46,209 nucleotides of DNA from Porphyromonas cangingivalis (GCA_945902955.1 CAMDNO010000015.1:1-46209), one strand, 5' to 3'; positions 33,724 to 43,542 are shown, numbered from the stretch's first letter. Notes: generated by a model not told the origin, from the sequence alone. Translations and numbers: made by a program.

Positions 33724-36219
33724 ATGAGATTCCAAAAAATGTTTATTTCAAAATCAGGCATGATAAAGATTAATAAAACTACTAATTGTTTATTTTTGAT
33801 GGTACTTAGTGTAGTTTCGTCCTTTGCCAACTCGTCCACAAAAATAGCTTTTAAAAAACCAGCAACTCATTGGCACGAATCAATTCCATTGGGCAATGGT
33901 CGGTTAGGTGTGATGATTTTTGGTGACACTTCGCATGAACGCATAGTCCTAAATGAACAAAGTCTGTGGTCGGGAGGAGAGCAGAATGCTGATCGGCCTG
34001 ATGCTTATAAACATTTGCCCGAAATTCAAAGTCTATTGCTCCAAGGCAAAAATCGCGAGGCTCAAAACTTATTACAACGAACTTTTACATGTGCTGGACC
34101 GGGTTCAAACAATGGACGAAAAGAGCATTTTGGTTGCTACGAAACATTAGGTGATTTAAAAATTGATTGGGCTGAAAATGTGCTTGAGGTTGTTAAATAC
34201 GAGCGAAGTTTAAATCTCGAAAACGCTGTTAGTACAGTAAAATGGATGCGTAGCGATGGCTCGGAAATAATTCAGGAGGCATTTACAAGCTTTGCCAACG
34301 ATGTTTTTGTGCTGAAAATAGTGGCAAGGAAGGCAAAGCTCAATTTTGCAGTTTCGTTGTTTCGAAAAGAAAATGCGACTATTAACGTGTCGGGTAATTC
34401 GGTGAAAATGGTTGGTCGTATGTTGGATAAAGACCGTCCTGGTATGCGCTATTCGAGTTTGTTAAAAGTGCATCATTTTGGAGGAAAAATACAAGCTCAA
34501 CAAGCTAAGCTCCATGTTTCGGATGCCGATTCTTGTTTGTTGGTATTTAGTGCGGTAACCGATTACAATACTTTTAAGGGAAAGTTGGATAGTACATTCA
34601 ATGTCGATAAAAAGGCAAGTCAAAACCTAACTTCGTTTAAACCTATCAAGTACGAAGCGCAAAAAAAAGCACATGTTCTGAAGTACAGTTCTTATTTCGA
34701 TAAATGCAGGTTGAACCTCACTGCTAATAAGTTGGATGCCGACACCATGAGTACACCAGAGCGATTAATCAACTATGCTCACAATGCGTCCGATGCGCAA
34801 CTCCCTGTTCTGTATTTTAATTTTGGTCGATATTTACTTATCAGTTCGTCGCGGCCGGGTGGCTTGCCTGCTAATCTTCAGGGACTCTGGGCGGAGGAAT
34901 ATCAAACGCCTTGGAATGGCGATTATCACTTGAATATCAACATCCAAATGAATTATTGGTTATCGGAGCTTACTGGTCTTAGCGAGTTAGCCCAACCGCT
35001 ACATCACTACACATCCTTATTGGTACCCAATGGCGAAAAAACGGCCAAGGCTTATTACAATGCACCTGGTTGGGTAGCGCATGTTATTTCCAATCCTTGG
35101 CATTTTACATCGCCGGGCGAAGGTGCGCACTGGGGTTCAACACTCACAGGTGGTGCTTGGATGTGTGAGCATATTTGGGAACATTATCGCTTTACGGGTG
35201 ACAAAGATTTTTTGGCTAAATATTATCCTGTAATGAAAGGTGCGGCTCAGTTTTTAAAGTCGATTTTAATTATCGATCCGAAAACAAAATGCTTGGTAAC
35301 AGCACCTTCTAACTCACCCGAACATGCTTTTATGATGCCCGATGGTACGAAAGCAAATACTTGTATGGGACCAACCATCGATATGCAAATTTGTCGAGAG
35401 CTTTTTGGGGCAGTTATTAAATCTTCCGAAATACTCAAAACCGACCATGCTTTTGCTACTGAATTAAGCGGCATTGTACCGAAATTGGCACCTTTACAAA
35501 TTGGCAAAGAGGGTGATTTAAACGAATGGCTCGAAGATTATAAGGACAACGAACCGCATCATCGCCATATTTCGCACCTCTATGGCTTACATCCTTACGA
35601 CGAAATTACGCCCTGGACTACTCCTGAACTTGCTGAGGCAGCTCAAAAAACAATGCTTATGCGCGGCGACGATGGTACAGGTTGGAGTTTGGCTTGGAAA
35701 ATAAATTTCTGGGCACGACTAGGCAAGGGCGACGATGCAGAGCGTTTGCTCCGTAAAATACTAACTCCCATGTATGATGCCAATGGTGTGAAAATTGCAA
35801 AAGGAGGCGGTTCGTATCCTAATTTGTTCGACGCACATCCACCGTTTCAGATTGATGGAAACTTTGGTGCAACATCTGGAATTGCCGAAATGTTATTGCA
35901 AAGTCATGGCAACGATCAAATCATTCGCATTTTACCTGCTTTGCCATCGAACTCAGATTGGCAAAATGGGAGTGTTACGGGTTTGAATGCAAGGGGTGGT
36001 TTTGTGCTGGATATTACATGGAAAAATGCTAAATTGTCAGCAGGGAAACTGATGTCCCAAAATGGCAATGAGTGCAAATTGTTTTTAAATAACAGTGTAC
36101 AAGTTGTTGATAATAATGGAAAAGTCGTAGCTATTGGAACTGGGTTGATTTCTTTCGGAACTGAAAAAGGAGTGGAATATATATTGATGCCAACAGTTGT
36201 CTGTAACCAGAAGATCTAA
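33724..36219 (+). CDS. GH95 alpha-L-fucosidase/alpha-L-galactosidase
   Basis: An 831-residue protein (819 if the ATG at 33760, just before the hydrophobic signal segment, is used). [20 protein letters not shown], then [20 protein letters not shown], is the GH95 N-terminal domain. The catalytic pieces are visible: [10 protein letters not shown] (N404, N406), the acid candidate E533 in APSNSPEH, and D711 in [10 protein letters not shown]. These match the Asn-Asn-Asp-Glu arrangement of the inverting family. It removes alpha-1,2-L-fucose or alpha-L-galactose. It lies 42 bases after GH3, and its 3' end runs into a GH3 gene fragment. There is no T9SS tail. Confidence 0.9.
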   Translation: MRFQKMFISKSGMIKINKTTNCLFLMVLSVVSSFANSSTKIAFKKPATHWHESIPLGNGRLGVMIFGDTSHERIVLNEQSLWSGGEQNADRPDAYKHLPEIQSLLLQGKNREAQNLLQRTFTCAGPGSNNGRKEHFGCYETLGDLKIDWAENVLEVVKYERSLNLENAVSTVKWMRSDGSEIIQEAFTSFANDVFVLKIVARKAKLNFAVSLFRKENATINVSGNSVKMVGRMLDKDRPGMRYSSLLKVHHFGGKIQAQQAKLHVSDADSCLLVFSAVTDYNTFKGKLDSTFNVDKKASQNLTSFKPIKYEAQKKAHVLKYSSYFDKCRLNLTANKLDADTMSTPERLINYAHNASDAQLPVLYFNFGRYLLISSSRPGGLPANLQGLWAEEYQTPWNGDYHLNINIQMNYWLSELTGLSELAQPLHHYTSLLVPNGEKTAKAYYNAPGWVAHVISNPWHFTSPGEGAHWGSTLTGGAWMCEHIWEHYRFTGDKDFLAKYYPVMKGAAQFLKSILIIDPKTKCLVTAPSNSPEHAFMMPDGTKANTCMGPTIDMQICRELFGAVIKSSEILKTDHAFATELSGIVPKLAPLQIGKEGDLNEWLEDYKDNEPHHRHISHLYGLHPYDEITPWTTPELAEAAQKTMLMRGDDGTGWSLAWKINFWARLGKGDDAERLLRKILTPMYDANGVKIAKGGGSYPNLFDAHPPFQIDGNFGATSGIAEMLLQSHGNDQIIRILPALPSNSDWQNGSVTGLNARGGFVLDITWKNAKLSAGKLMSQNGNECKLFLNNSVQVVDNNGKVVAIGTGLISFGTEKGVEYILMPTVVCNQKI

Positions 36220-36259
36220 ATATGCGAATAAACTGATAAAGCATTTACAGATAAATATA

Positions 36260-36480
36260 ATAGGTCATGGATTAAGTTATACCAGCATTAAATATAGCAA
36301 TCTGAGAATCGACAAAAAAAGTATCGATAAAAATGCTCCTGCAACAGTATCGGTTACAGTTGAAAATACAGGGAAATTGGTTGGCGATGAAGTTGTGCAG
36401 TTTTATATCCATCAGGATTATACTTCGTTGGTTCGTCCGGTTATGGAGTTGACAGATTTTGAGCGAATTAAATTTTGGAA
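36260..36480 (+). pseudogene. C-terminal GH3 fragment
   Basis: GHGLSYTSIKYSNLRIDKKS, then VSVTVENTGKLVGDEVVQFY and RPVMELTDFERI, is the Fn3-like C-terminal domain of a GH3 enzyme. The catalytic domains are missing. It is not a copy of the intact GH3 upstream, whose equivalent reads differently, so a second GH3 gene was lost here by deletion. The frame then runs into unrelated sequence and stops. Confidence 0.85.
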
Positions 36481-36635
36481 CTACTCCCTGCCCTACCCGA
36501 TGCCTGGGCTGTAGGCGAAGCAAAATGTATAATGGAAAAAAAACATCTATCCCAACTCAAAAAGGAAAGCTTTATAAATTGGATTATTAGCTCTTACAAA
36601 AATAGATAATACTTTAATTTTCATTCTTTTATTAA

Positions 36636-36676
36636 GGCTGAAGTGTGCAAATAGGCATTCTTCAGCCATTTTTTTT
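36636..36676 (+). terminator. Intrinsic terminator ending the glycosidase cluster
   Basis: GGCTGAAG and CTTCAGCC form a perfect 8-bp stem around a 16-base loop, followed by a run of eight T. It lies about 160 bases after the GH3 fragment. Confidence 0.8.
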
Positions 36677-36886
36677 GCGTGATTGATTAAGCATATTTCC
36701 TTTTTTCTATCGCTTTAATAAACCCATCCAAGTTTCACATCAAGTAATTTGAATTTCGAGATAAAATCACACTTGTGCATTCTCAAATAAAAACACGTAT
36801 AAACCTAATTTACATACAGTTAAACTGTGCATTTTATGAACAAGTTTTGCAATCAAATTTATATAAAACAATATTATATATACACG

Positions 36887-36894
36887 TATTTTTG
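36887..36894 (+). promoter_or_regulatory. -7 box (TATTTTTG) of the first beta-helix gene
   Basis: TATTTTTG followed by CAG fits TAnnTTTG. Transcription would start near 36901, leaving a leader of about 110 bases before the ATG at 37012. The -33 element is weak. Confidence 0.5.
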
Positions 36895-37011
36895 CAGCGC
36901 AAGTAAATAATTTGCACGCTGATTTGTAAGAAATGATGTTCATTAAACTTACAATTACATCGAGCTACTCAATTTCATTCAACTTGTTAAATCTTTAAAA
37001 CAATTAATATC

Positions 37012-40000
37012 ATGAAACAAAAACTTCTCTTTTTAAAAATGTTCGCAGTAGGTGTGCTACTGCTTATGGGGGTAAGTGCGAAGGCAATTACCGACAATGT
37101 TGAGCTAATTGCAAATGGCGACTTTAGTGGAGCTGCTTTGCTTTCTCAGTCAGCTATTGCTGCAGATGCCACGACTGGCGTATGGATTGCAGGCGACAAC
37201 ACAAAAACGGCCTTTACGCCAAGTATTTCAGGTAGTGGAGCTGCTGCTTACTTCACATCAACATCAACAGCAAATTCTACAAACCTTTACGATCATTTCT
37301 TAGGTCAAATTACGACGGAATTGCTTACAACTGGACGTTACCGTATTTCTCTAAAGGCAAAGGGAGATCAACCTTTTTACTTGAAAATTTCAGGGACAAA
37401 CCTATTAGGTACAGAGTACATAAGTGTAGTTAAAAACGCAGTTGGCTCAGTTGATAGAACTGGCACAGGTGGTTATTCTATAAAATTCACCCCTGCTTCA
37501 GCAAGTGCATTTGGTACTATTCAAGCCGATTTGGATATTACCATTCCTACATCAGCCACTGCTCGTATGTACTTTGTTTTTCCTACTGCTGGCACAGTAG
37601 CGCTAGATGACATTTCGTTGAAACGTACCATGGACATTCCAGTATTTACGACTTATTATTTGCGTCCAACAGGCGATTTGACTTCGTGGAATAATTTAGT
37701 GGCTAATAATACTATTCAGGGTGATCAGATAATTACGGCGACTGCCATAGCACCTGTAAGCACAAATAATTATTATTTTGCACCCGGAACATATACTTTT
37801 GCTGCAGGAATGTTATTGACTACTGGTAAATTTTATGGGGGATTCTCAGGCTTGGAAACTTCAATTGATTTGAATACTCGTGTTTGCAGTGATAAAGATA
37901 TGAATGGCATTATCGAGCCATGGGAGTTTACGAACGAAGCAATTATTAAACCTTCAGGAGCTACTTGGCTTTTCGCTGCAGCTGGAGTTACTTCAAATCG
38001 TTTAATTGTGATACAAGGCGGCGAGGCGAATGGTATTACTTTCACAGACTTTCATGTTACTGGAGCGAATGGTGCAATTACCTTAGGAGCTGCATCTTCT
38101 GGCCCTACCGCAGCCAATGATGTTGATTCGAATAAAGGTACACTTACAATGTGTACTGTGAAAATGATTAGGGATGATGTAGGTGGTATTATTTCATTGA
38201 ACAATAAAAACTCTTTAGTAGACCGCTGTTTAATAGAAAGTAATGTTGCCGCAAGTAACGGGATTATATATATGCAAGTTTGTGGTGGAAAAATCACAAA
38301 ATCTGTCATTCGTAATAATTACGCTGGAAACAGTAATGGAACAATCAATGCGACTTCAAGCAACACAGTTTCAAGTGCATCTATTGTAGGTGCAACAGCA
38401 GGAGATATGTTGGCTATTGTAGAAAACTGTTTAATTTACAACAATACAGCAGCAACAGGCGGTGGAATAAGATGTAGTGCTCAATCGGGAAAACGAGGTA
38501 TACAAATCGTAAATACTACTATTGTGAATAACAAAACTACTACTGCCAATTCGGCTTCAGTGGTTTTAACAAATAGTGGTGCTATTGCCAATTCTTTAAT
38601 TGTAAATCCTACCAATGAAGCCAATTATGACCTTTTGACAAATACTGCTAACTCTTATCTTGCATCAACAATTTATAACGATGAGAGTTATACTGCCAAT
38701 GGGTTCAAAAGTAATGTTGTTACAGGAAAAGTAACCAGTGATATTGGATTTAAAAGTGCAACAGCAAATACGAATGTTATGATTCCTAGCTATACTGCTT
38801 CATTTGACCAAACAGTGTATGATGCTATCCGTCAGGCTAATTTTAGCGTTTACAATTCAGGTTCTGTTGCTATAACTACAACGAGTTTATCAACACTTCC
38901 AACAAGCTATACTTACAATACTTCAAGTACATCTACTTTAACCGCTACCGTCCCCACAACCGATATTACAGGTCTTACCCGTACAGGTGCTAAAACTTTG
39001 GGTGCTTATCAGGCAACTCACACAGTGGCTTCGGGAGTAACTGAAACTATTTCGCAGCCTACTACATTGGCTTCGCTAACGGTAGCAGCTGGTGGTAAAC
39101 TCACCATAAACAGTGGTATAGCTGCAAGTATAGGTACGCTTACCCTTGAAAGTGATGCTTCGGGTACTGCCACCATGCTCAATAGCGGTACATTTACCGG
39201 TACTGTTAATGCGAAACAATACCTCGGCTCTGCCCGTAACTGGTATGTATCAAGTCCTGTGGAAGTTACAAATTCACCTGCAAACAATATAACACGCTAT
39301 TACGAATATGTTGAGGCAGGAAATAACGAAGAAGTAGGGATTACAGGTTCGACGGCTTATTGGAAAGGGCTAAGTACCGGAACTTCTATGACAGTCGGCA
39401 AAGGTTACATCGCCCAGTCGAGTGCCGAAACAACGGTTCAGTTCAGCGGTACGCCAAACAATGGCCCTATCACTACCAACTTTAACCTGACCCGCAACGA
39501 TGCTAAAGGAAAAGGATTTAACTTGGTGGGAAATCCATATCCATCGTATATCGATTGGAGTTTGGTGGCTGGAGCGAATTTAAACCTGATGTCGACAGCT
39601 TGGTTTAAAACTAAAAAAACTGCAGAATTTGGTGGTGGATATACTTTTGCCTCTGTAAATGTTACTACACCTTCGAGCCCCGAAATTGTATCGAACAATG
39701 CAAACACCACTGTTACCAAATACATTCCACCTACACAAGCTTTCTGGGTAAGAGTGAATAGTGGTACGGCTTCAACTTCAATGAACTTTACAAACGCTAT
39801 GCGCGAACATCGCCTGGATAACGGCGACTTGATGAAAGCTCCTAAAATGAGTACTCGCTCTCGCTTACGAATTCAATTGGCAAATGGCATTGAGGCTGAT
39901 GAAACATTGATTTATTTTGATAACGTTGCTTCGAATGATTTCAACGAATACGATTCGCCTAAAATGATGAACAACAGCTCAGCTACACCCGATCTATACA

Positions 40001-40512
40001 CAAAAGCAGGTATAGAACGTTTAGTTATCAACGGATTAAATGCAATTGCCGATAACATGGAATTGCCTTTGGGCTTTAGCCTGAATGCAGCAGCTTCGTT
40101 AAAACTAAAAGCAACCGAAATGAGTAATTTCCCTGTCGGAACACGTATTTATTTACTCGATAAAGTTGATAATGTTCAAACAGAATTACTGCCCGAAACT
40201 ACTTACAGTTTTAGCACCAAAGCTGCAACGATAAACAACGAAAGTCGTTTCAGCCTTATTTTCCGCACCCAAAGTACAACAACAGGAGTTGAAAATGCAG
40301 CTAAAGTCGATGCCCAGGTTTATGTAAATGCAGCCAATCAAATTGCAATTATTGCTCCCGAAAAAAGCAATTATGCTATTTACAATGCAGTAGGTCAGTT
40401 AATTGAGAATGGCATCCTGAACTATAAACTATATACTACAAACTATAAACTAACAACAGGAGTTTATGTAGTAAAAGTAAATAATCAAACAGCTAGAGTA
40501 ATCATTAAATAA
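37012..40512 (+). CDS. Secreted beta-helix protein with EF-hand loop and T9SS tail (long paralogue)
   Basis: A 1,166-residue protein with a signal peptide (ending GVSAKA). Residues 25-200 form a carbohydrate-binding-like sandwich (NVELIANGDFSGAAL ... TTGRYRISLKAKGDQPFYLK ... VALDDISLKRT). Next is a right-handed beta-helix region with repeated turns (CLIESNVAASNGIIYM, SVIRNNYAGNS, CLIYNNTAATGGGIRC). Between them is a perfect 12-residue EF-hand loop, DKDMNGIIEPWE (294-305). An extra 400-residue section absent from its paralogue precedes a T9SS sorting domain (YAIYNAVGQLIENG, TTGVYVVKVNNQTARVIIK). Polysaccharide lyases often use such helices with calcium, but no catalytic residues can be assigned. 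Function is unknown; surface glycan binding is plausible. Confidence 0.75.
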   Translation: MKQKLLFLKMFAVGVLLLMGVSAKAITDNVELIANGDFSGAALLSQSAIAADATTGVWIAGDNTKTAFTPSISGSGAAAYFTSTSTANSTNLYDHFLGQITTELLTTGRYRISLKAKGDQPFYLKISGTNLLGTEYISVVKNAVGSVDRTGTGGYSIKFTPASASAFGTIQADLDITIPTSATARMYFVFPTAGTVALDDISLKRTMDIPVFTTYYLRPTGDLTSWNNLVANNTIQGDQIITATAIAPVSTNNYYFAPGTYTFAAGMLLTTGKFYGGFSGLETSIDLNTRVCSDKDMNGIIEPWEFTNEAIIKPSGATWLFAAAGVTSNRLIVIQGGEANGITFTDFHVTGANGAITLGAASSGPTAANDVDSNKGTLTMCTVKMIRDDVGGIISLNNKNSLVDRCLIESNVAASNGIIYMQVCGGKITKSVIRNNYAGNSNGTINATSSNTVSSASIVGATAGDMLAIVENCLIYNNTAATGGGIRCSAQSGKRGIQIVNTTIVNNKTTTANSASVVLTNSGAIANSLIVNPTNEANYDLLTNTANSYLASTIYNDESYTANGFKSNVVTGKVTSDIGFKSATANTNVMIPSYTASFDQTVYDAIRQANFSVYNSGSVAITTTSLSTLPTSYTYNTSSTSTLTATVPTTDITGLTRTGAKTLGAYQATHTVASGVTETISQPTTLASLTVAAGGKLTINSGIAASIGTLTLESDASGTATMLNSGTFTGTVNAKQYLGSARNWYVSSPVEVTNSPANNITRYYEYVEAGNNEEVGITGSTAYWKGLSTGTSMTVGKGYIAQSSAETTVQFSGTPNNGPITTNFNLTRNDAKGKGFNLVGNPYPSYIDWSLVAGANLNLMSTAWFKTKKTAEFGGGYTFASVNVTTPSSPEIVSNNANTTVTKYIPPTQAFWVRVNSGTASTSMNFTNAMREHRLDNGDLMKAPKMSTRSRLRIQLANGIEADETLIYFDNVASNDFNEYDSPKMMNNSSATPDLYTKAGIERLVINGLNAIADNMELPLGFSLNAAASLKLKATEMSNFPVGTRIYLLDKVDNVQTELLPETTYSFSTKAATINNESRFSLIFRTQSTTTGVENAAKVDAQVYVNAANQIAIIAPEKSNYAIYNAVGQLIENGILNYKLYTTNYKLTTGVYVVKVNNQTARVIIK

Positions 40513-40520
40513 AAAAAATA

Positions 40521-40602
40521 CTGCCCCCAACCCTTCAAATGACGGATAGTTCGATTAATCCCGAATGGTCTTTTCTTACTCCCCTTTAGGGGTTGGGGGC
40601 AG
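40521..40602. repeat. C/G-rich inverted repeat after the long beta-helix gene
   Basis: CTGCCCCCAACCCT (40521-40534) pairs with AGGGGTTGGGGGCAG (40588-40602) apart from one extra G. An inner CCCCTTTAGGGG palindrome is also present. The right part matches the element at 76-99. It lacks a T-tract, so it is a repeat rather than a standard terminator. Confidence 0.75.
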
Positions 40603-40620
40603 GTAAAAAAAATAAAAATC

Positions 40621-40833
40621 ATGAAGCAATCAACAAATAACTCGGCATCGCTCTTAAAGTCCCCCCGCGGGGGATTTAGGGGGCTTTATACCACACCTCG
40701 TATCGAACTTATTTCGCTCGATAACGAAATATCATTGGCATTGGAATCGGCACCACCTGTAGGCCCTGGCGAAGGGTTGCTAAAAACAACTGAATATCCG
40801 AACAATGACCCATATAAAACAAATTTAAGCTAA
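40621..40833 (+). CDS. Small acidic peptide gene with embedded GC-rich palindrome
   Basis: A 70-residue product. The second half (TTPRIELISLDNEISLALES, APPVGPGEG, then TTEYPNNDPYKTNLS) resembles short Bacteroidales proteins of unknown role with a TPxIE-x(4)-DNEISLALES core; this resemblance is from memory and not checked. The stretch LLKSPRGGFRGLY before it is encoded by a GC-rich palindrome (40655-40688) that looks inserted. There is no signal peptide or membrane segment. It is followed by a hairpin. The role is unknown; it could be a small regulatory or secreted peptide. Confidence 0.55.
   Translation: MKQSTNNSASLLKSPRGGFRGLYTTPRIELISLDNEISLALESAPPVGPGEGLLKTTEYPNNDPYKTNLS
40655..40688. repeat. 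34-bp GC-rich palindromic insert inside the small peptide gene
   Basis: The segment starts TAAAGTCCCCCC, contains CCCCGCGGGG and ends AGGGGGCTTTA, so its ends are near-complementary. It encodes LKSPRGGFRGL in the reading frame of the small gene. Its composition is unlike the surrounding AT-rich codons. Confidence 0.65.
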
Positions 40834-40873
40834 AAATACTGCTTCGTTTTTTAAGAAAATATGTGTTGATAAC

Positions 40874-40900
40874 CCTGTCAGAGATAAATTTTCTGACAGG
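40874..40900. terminator. Hairpin after the small peptide gene
   Basis: CCTGTCAGA and TCTGACAGG form a perfect 9-bp stem around a 9-base loop, 41 bases after the stop. No T-run follows, so it is a weak or factor-assisted terminator, or an mRNA-stabilising hairpin. Confidence 0.55.
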
Positions 40901-41045
40901 ATTATAAAAAAAATTGATTTAGAATTGAAAGATAACAATCAATTTAAAAAAACACTACAGATGTAATATCCTATTTCTTACAACAAATTAAAACATTTTC
41001 GAATTTACAGTTCTCTTACACTAATATTTTAAAAATAATAATTTT

Positions 41046-43265
41046 ATGAAAAAATTTTTACTTGCTTTGTCATTAACGACATTTAGCTTACTCAATGCCA
41101 TCAACAACAATGTTGAGCTAATCGGTAATTCCGATTTTAGTATTGCAGCTCTTTTTACAGACGGGCCAACTAATTTTGCAGACAATGCAATAAAGAGTAA
41201 ATGGTATGCTGGAGGTACCGATATTGCGAATTACAACACCACTGGATTTCAGAATTCCATTACGAGTGGTGCTTTTGATGCTATTATACCCGCAGATGCA
41301 ACTGTTTATAATAATTTTTTAGGACAGGTAACTACGGAATTGTTAAACACGGGTCGTTATCGCATATCAGTAAGAGCAAAAGGAACTGCCCCTCTTTATC
41401 TGAAAATTTCGTCGACCGGTGCAATGGGTACTGAATTAACATACACCCTAAGAAATGCTTCGAGTGCTGCAATCGAAAAACAATCAACACTTGATTTTTC
41501 AGGTTATTCATTAAAAATAACTCCTACAGCCGATTGGGAAACTTACTCGGCCGATTTGGATTTAACAAATGCAACGGCATCTACTGTTCGGTTGTATTTT
41601 GTATTTCCTAAAACGGGTACTGTTTCTGTCGACGATATTTCGTTGAAACGCACAAAAGATATTCCTACAGTTTATTATATCCGTCCTTCAGATAACACTA
41701 CTGCCTGGACTACAACTACCGGAGTCGATCCAGATCAAATTATTACATCAACCGCACTTTCGCTTTCGGGTACAAACATCTATTACTTTGCCGCTGGAAA
41801 TTACACAACTACTGGAATTACAATAACAACAGGCAAAATTTATGGTGGCTTTTCGGGAGATGAAACTTCTATTGACCCTAGTACTCGCCCTGTGTCAGAC
41901 TTAGATGCGAACGGAATTATTGAACCATGGGAATTTACCAACGAAACAAGCATTAAATCAAGTGTCGCAAACAGTAGCTTTACCGGAACAGGTGTTACCT
42001 CACGTTTATTAGTAGTGTCAGGCAATGGTGGAGAAGTAAACGGTGTTACCCTGAGCGATTACTATATGATTACTTACGGTGGGGCCATTTCCCTTGGAAA
42101 ACCAGCCACTACACCTGCTGCAGCCGATACAGTTTCTACTTTGGCGGGTACATTACGTTTTTGTACGGTAAAGATGATTAAATCAGCTTTAGCCGGAAGT
42201 GTAGTTTCGTACAACCCTTATTCATTGATTGATAGATGCTTAATTGAGAGCACAGTGAATGGTGCTGGCAATTCAGGCGGTGCTATAAATTTATATGGTT
42301 TTGGCGGCTTAGTTGAAGGTTGCGTTATTCGTAACAATGTTTCTTCTGCTGCCTCTGGTCGTGGTGGTGGTATTGCAGGCTCTGTAAATGCAGCTGCTGG
42401 AAATACTGGAACTATTAGAAACTGCGTAATTTATAACAATACAGCTTCTGTAGGTGGAGCCATACGTATAGACGGCGTTGCAACTAAGCGTGGGGTGCAA
42501 ATTATTAACTGTACCATTGCGAATAATGTAACAACTGGAGGTTCTTCAGTGGAACTTATTGCCTCTGGGTCTATTGTGAATTCTATAGTTGTAAATCCTT
42601 CATTGGCTCAGGCTGGTGCAGAAATCCGTGCTTCTGGTGCTAATTCTTACATTACGAATGTTGTTTATGGCGATTCGACCTACACAGCTGGTGGTATAAA
42701 ATCAACAACAATGAGACCTAAAACAACTGGTGATTTTGGATTTACTAATGCTACTACTTTTAGCGGAGTGTCAATACCTAATTACACCACTCCATGGAAT
42801 GCTACAGCTCTTGCAAATTATAATGCAATTCGTCAGGCTAATTTCAAACTGTCTGGTGCTAGCTCGCCTGCTTTAAGTCTTGCAAGTGCTAAAACATTGC
42901 CTGTATCATATACTTATACTGGTGGTACTGCTATTTCGTTTACTGCTACTATCCCAACTACTGATTTGTTTGAGGTTGAACGTCCAATTTCTACAAATGG
43001 GCATTTGGATTTGGGTGCATATCAATTCTCAAGTTTAAATACTGGTGTAATTGGCAACATTGCTGATAGCGGGGTGAAAATATATTCTTTGAACAATGGA
43101 GTTAATATTAGCGGAGCAAAAGGCCAAATGGCAAATGTGTATAATTTTTCAGGTCAATTGGTGAAATCTGAATTTATTTCAACCGAAAATTCAGTATTAA
43201 AAATAAATAAAGGATTATATATAGTAAAAGTTGGTTTACAGGTTAATAAGGTTAGTGTAAAATAG
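41046..43265 (+). CDS. Secreted beta-helix protein with EF-hand loop and T9SS tail (short paralogue)
   Basis: A 739-residue protein with signal peptide MKKFLLALSLTTFSLLNA. It follows the long paralogue domain by domain: binding-like sandwich (NNVELIGNSDFSIAAL, TTELLNTGRYRISVRAKG, VSVDDISLKRTKDIP), YGGFSGDETSIDPSTRPVSD, an EF-hand loop DLDANGIIEPWE (285-296), and beta-helix turns (CLIESTVNGAGNSGGAINL, CVIRNNVSSAASGRGGGIAG). It lacks the 400-residue insert and ends directly in a T9SS sorting domain (VYNFSGQLVKSEF, INKGLYIVKV). The two genes arose by duplication and have diverged considerably. No catalytic residues can be named. Confidence 0.75.
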   Translation: MKKFLLALSLTTFSLLNAINNNVELIGNSDFSIAALFTDGPTNFADNAIKSKWYAGGTDIANYNTTGFQNSITSGAFDAIIPADATVYNNFLGQVTTELLNTGRYRISVRAKGTAPLYLKISSTGAMGTELTYTLRNASSAAIEKQSTLDFSGYSLKITPTADWETYSADLDLTNATASTVRLYFVFPKTGTVSVDDISLKRTKDIPTVYYIRPSDNTTAWTTTTGVDPDQIITSTALSLSGTNIYYFAAGNYTTTGITITTGKIYGGFSGDETSIDPSTRPVSDLDANGIIEPWEFTNETSIKSSVANSSFTGTGVTSRLLVVSGNGGEVNGVTLSDYYMITYGGAISLGKPATTPAAADTVSTLAGTLRFCTVKMIKSALAGSVVSYNPYSLIDRCLIESTVNGAGNSGGAINLYGFGGLVEGCVIRNNVSSAASGRGGGIAGSVNAAAGNTGTIRNCVIYNNTASVGGAIRIDGVATKRGVQIINCTIANNVTTGGSSVELIASGSIVNSIVVNPSLAQAGAEIRASGANSYITNVVYGDSTYTAGGIKSTTMRPKTTGDFGFTNATTFSGVSIPNYTTPWNATALANYNAIRQANFKLSGASSPALSLASAKTLPVSYTYTGGTAISFTATIPTTDLFEVERPISTNGHLDLGAYQFSSLNTGVIGNIADSGVKIYSLNNGVNISGAKGQMANVYNFSGQLVKSEFISTENSVLKINKGLYIVKVGLQVNKVSVK

Positions 43266-43301
43266 TAGACAAAAGTTTAGTTCACAATTTGTATTTTTAG
43301 A

Positions 43302-43361
43302 GCAAAGTCGATAAGGGGCTGTAGGGTAACTACTTTAACTTATCGACTTTGCATTTTTTTT
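43302..43361 (+). terminator. Strong intrinsic terminator after the short beta-helix gene
   Basis: GCAAAGTCGATAAG (43302-43315) and CTTATCGACTTTGC (43339-43352) form a perfect 14-bp stem, followed by A and a run of eight T. Confidence 0.92.
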
Positions 43362-43534
43362 GTAAAACATAAATTATCATTTAATTTTTAATTTGTGAGT
43401 GATAAAACGATTGTTTACATTCAATTTTTAAGCGCCTGGAGTTAAATAATCAATTCAATTTTTATTTATTACGTTTCATTGTTCATAAATTACAAGTCAA
43501 CAATTTTTTAATCAAATACTGGTCGTATAAACAC

Positions 43535-43542
43535 TATTTTTG
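43535..43542 (+). promoter_or_regulatory. -7 box (TATTTTTG) of the esterase gene
   Basis: TATTTTTG followed by CA fits TAnnTTTG and resembles the box at 36887. The leader would be about 35 bases to the ATG at 43583. Confidence 0.5.

Noticed and set aside
40521-40602. Intrinsic terminator after the long beta-helix gene
   Set aside because: The stem is strong, but an A-rich stretch rather than a T-run follows, and the arms match a dispersed repeat, so I call it a repeat.
37012-43265. Assigning the beta-helix proteins as polysaccharide lyases
   Set aside because: The fold and calcium-type loop fit, but no lyase catalytic residues or family motifs could be identified, so I kept the function open.
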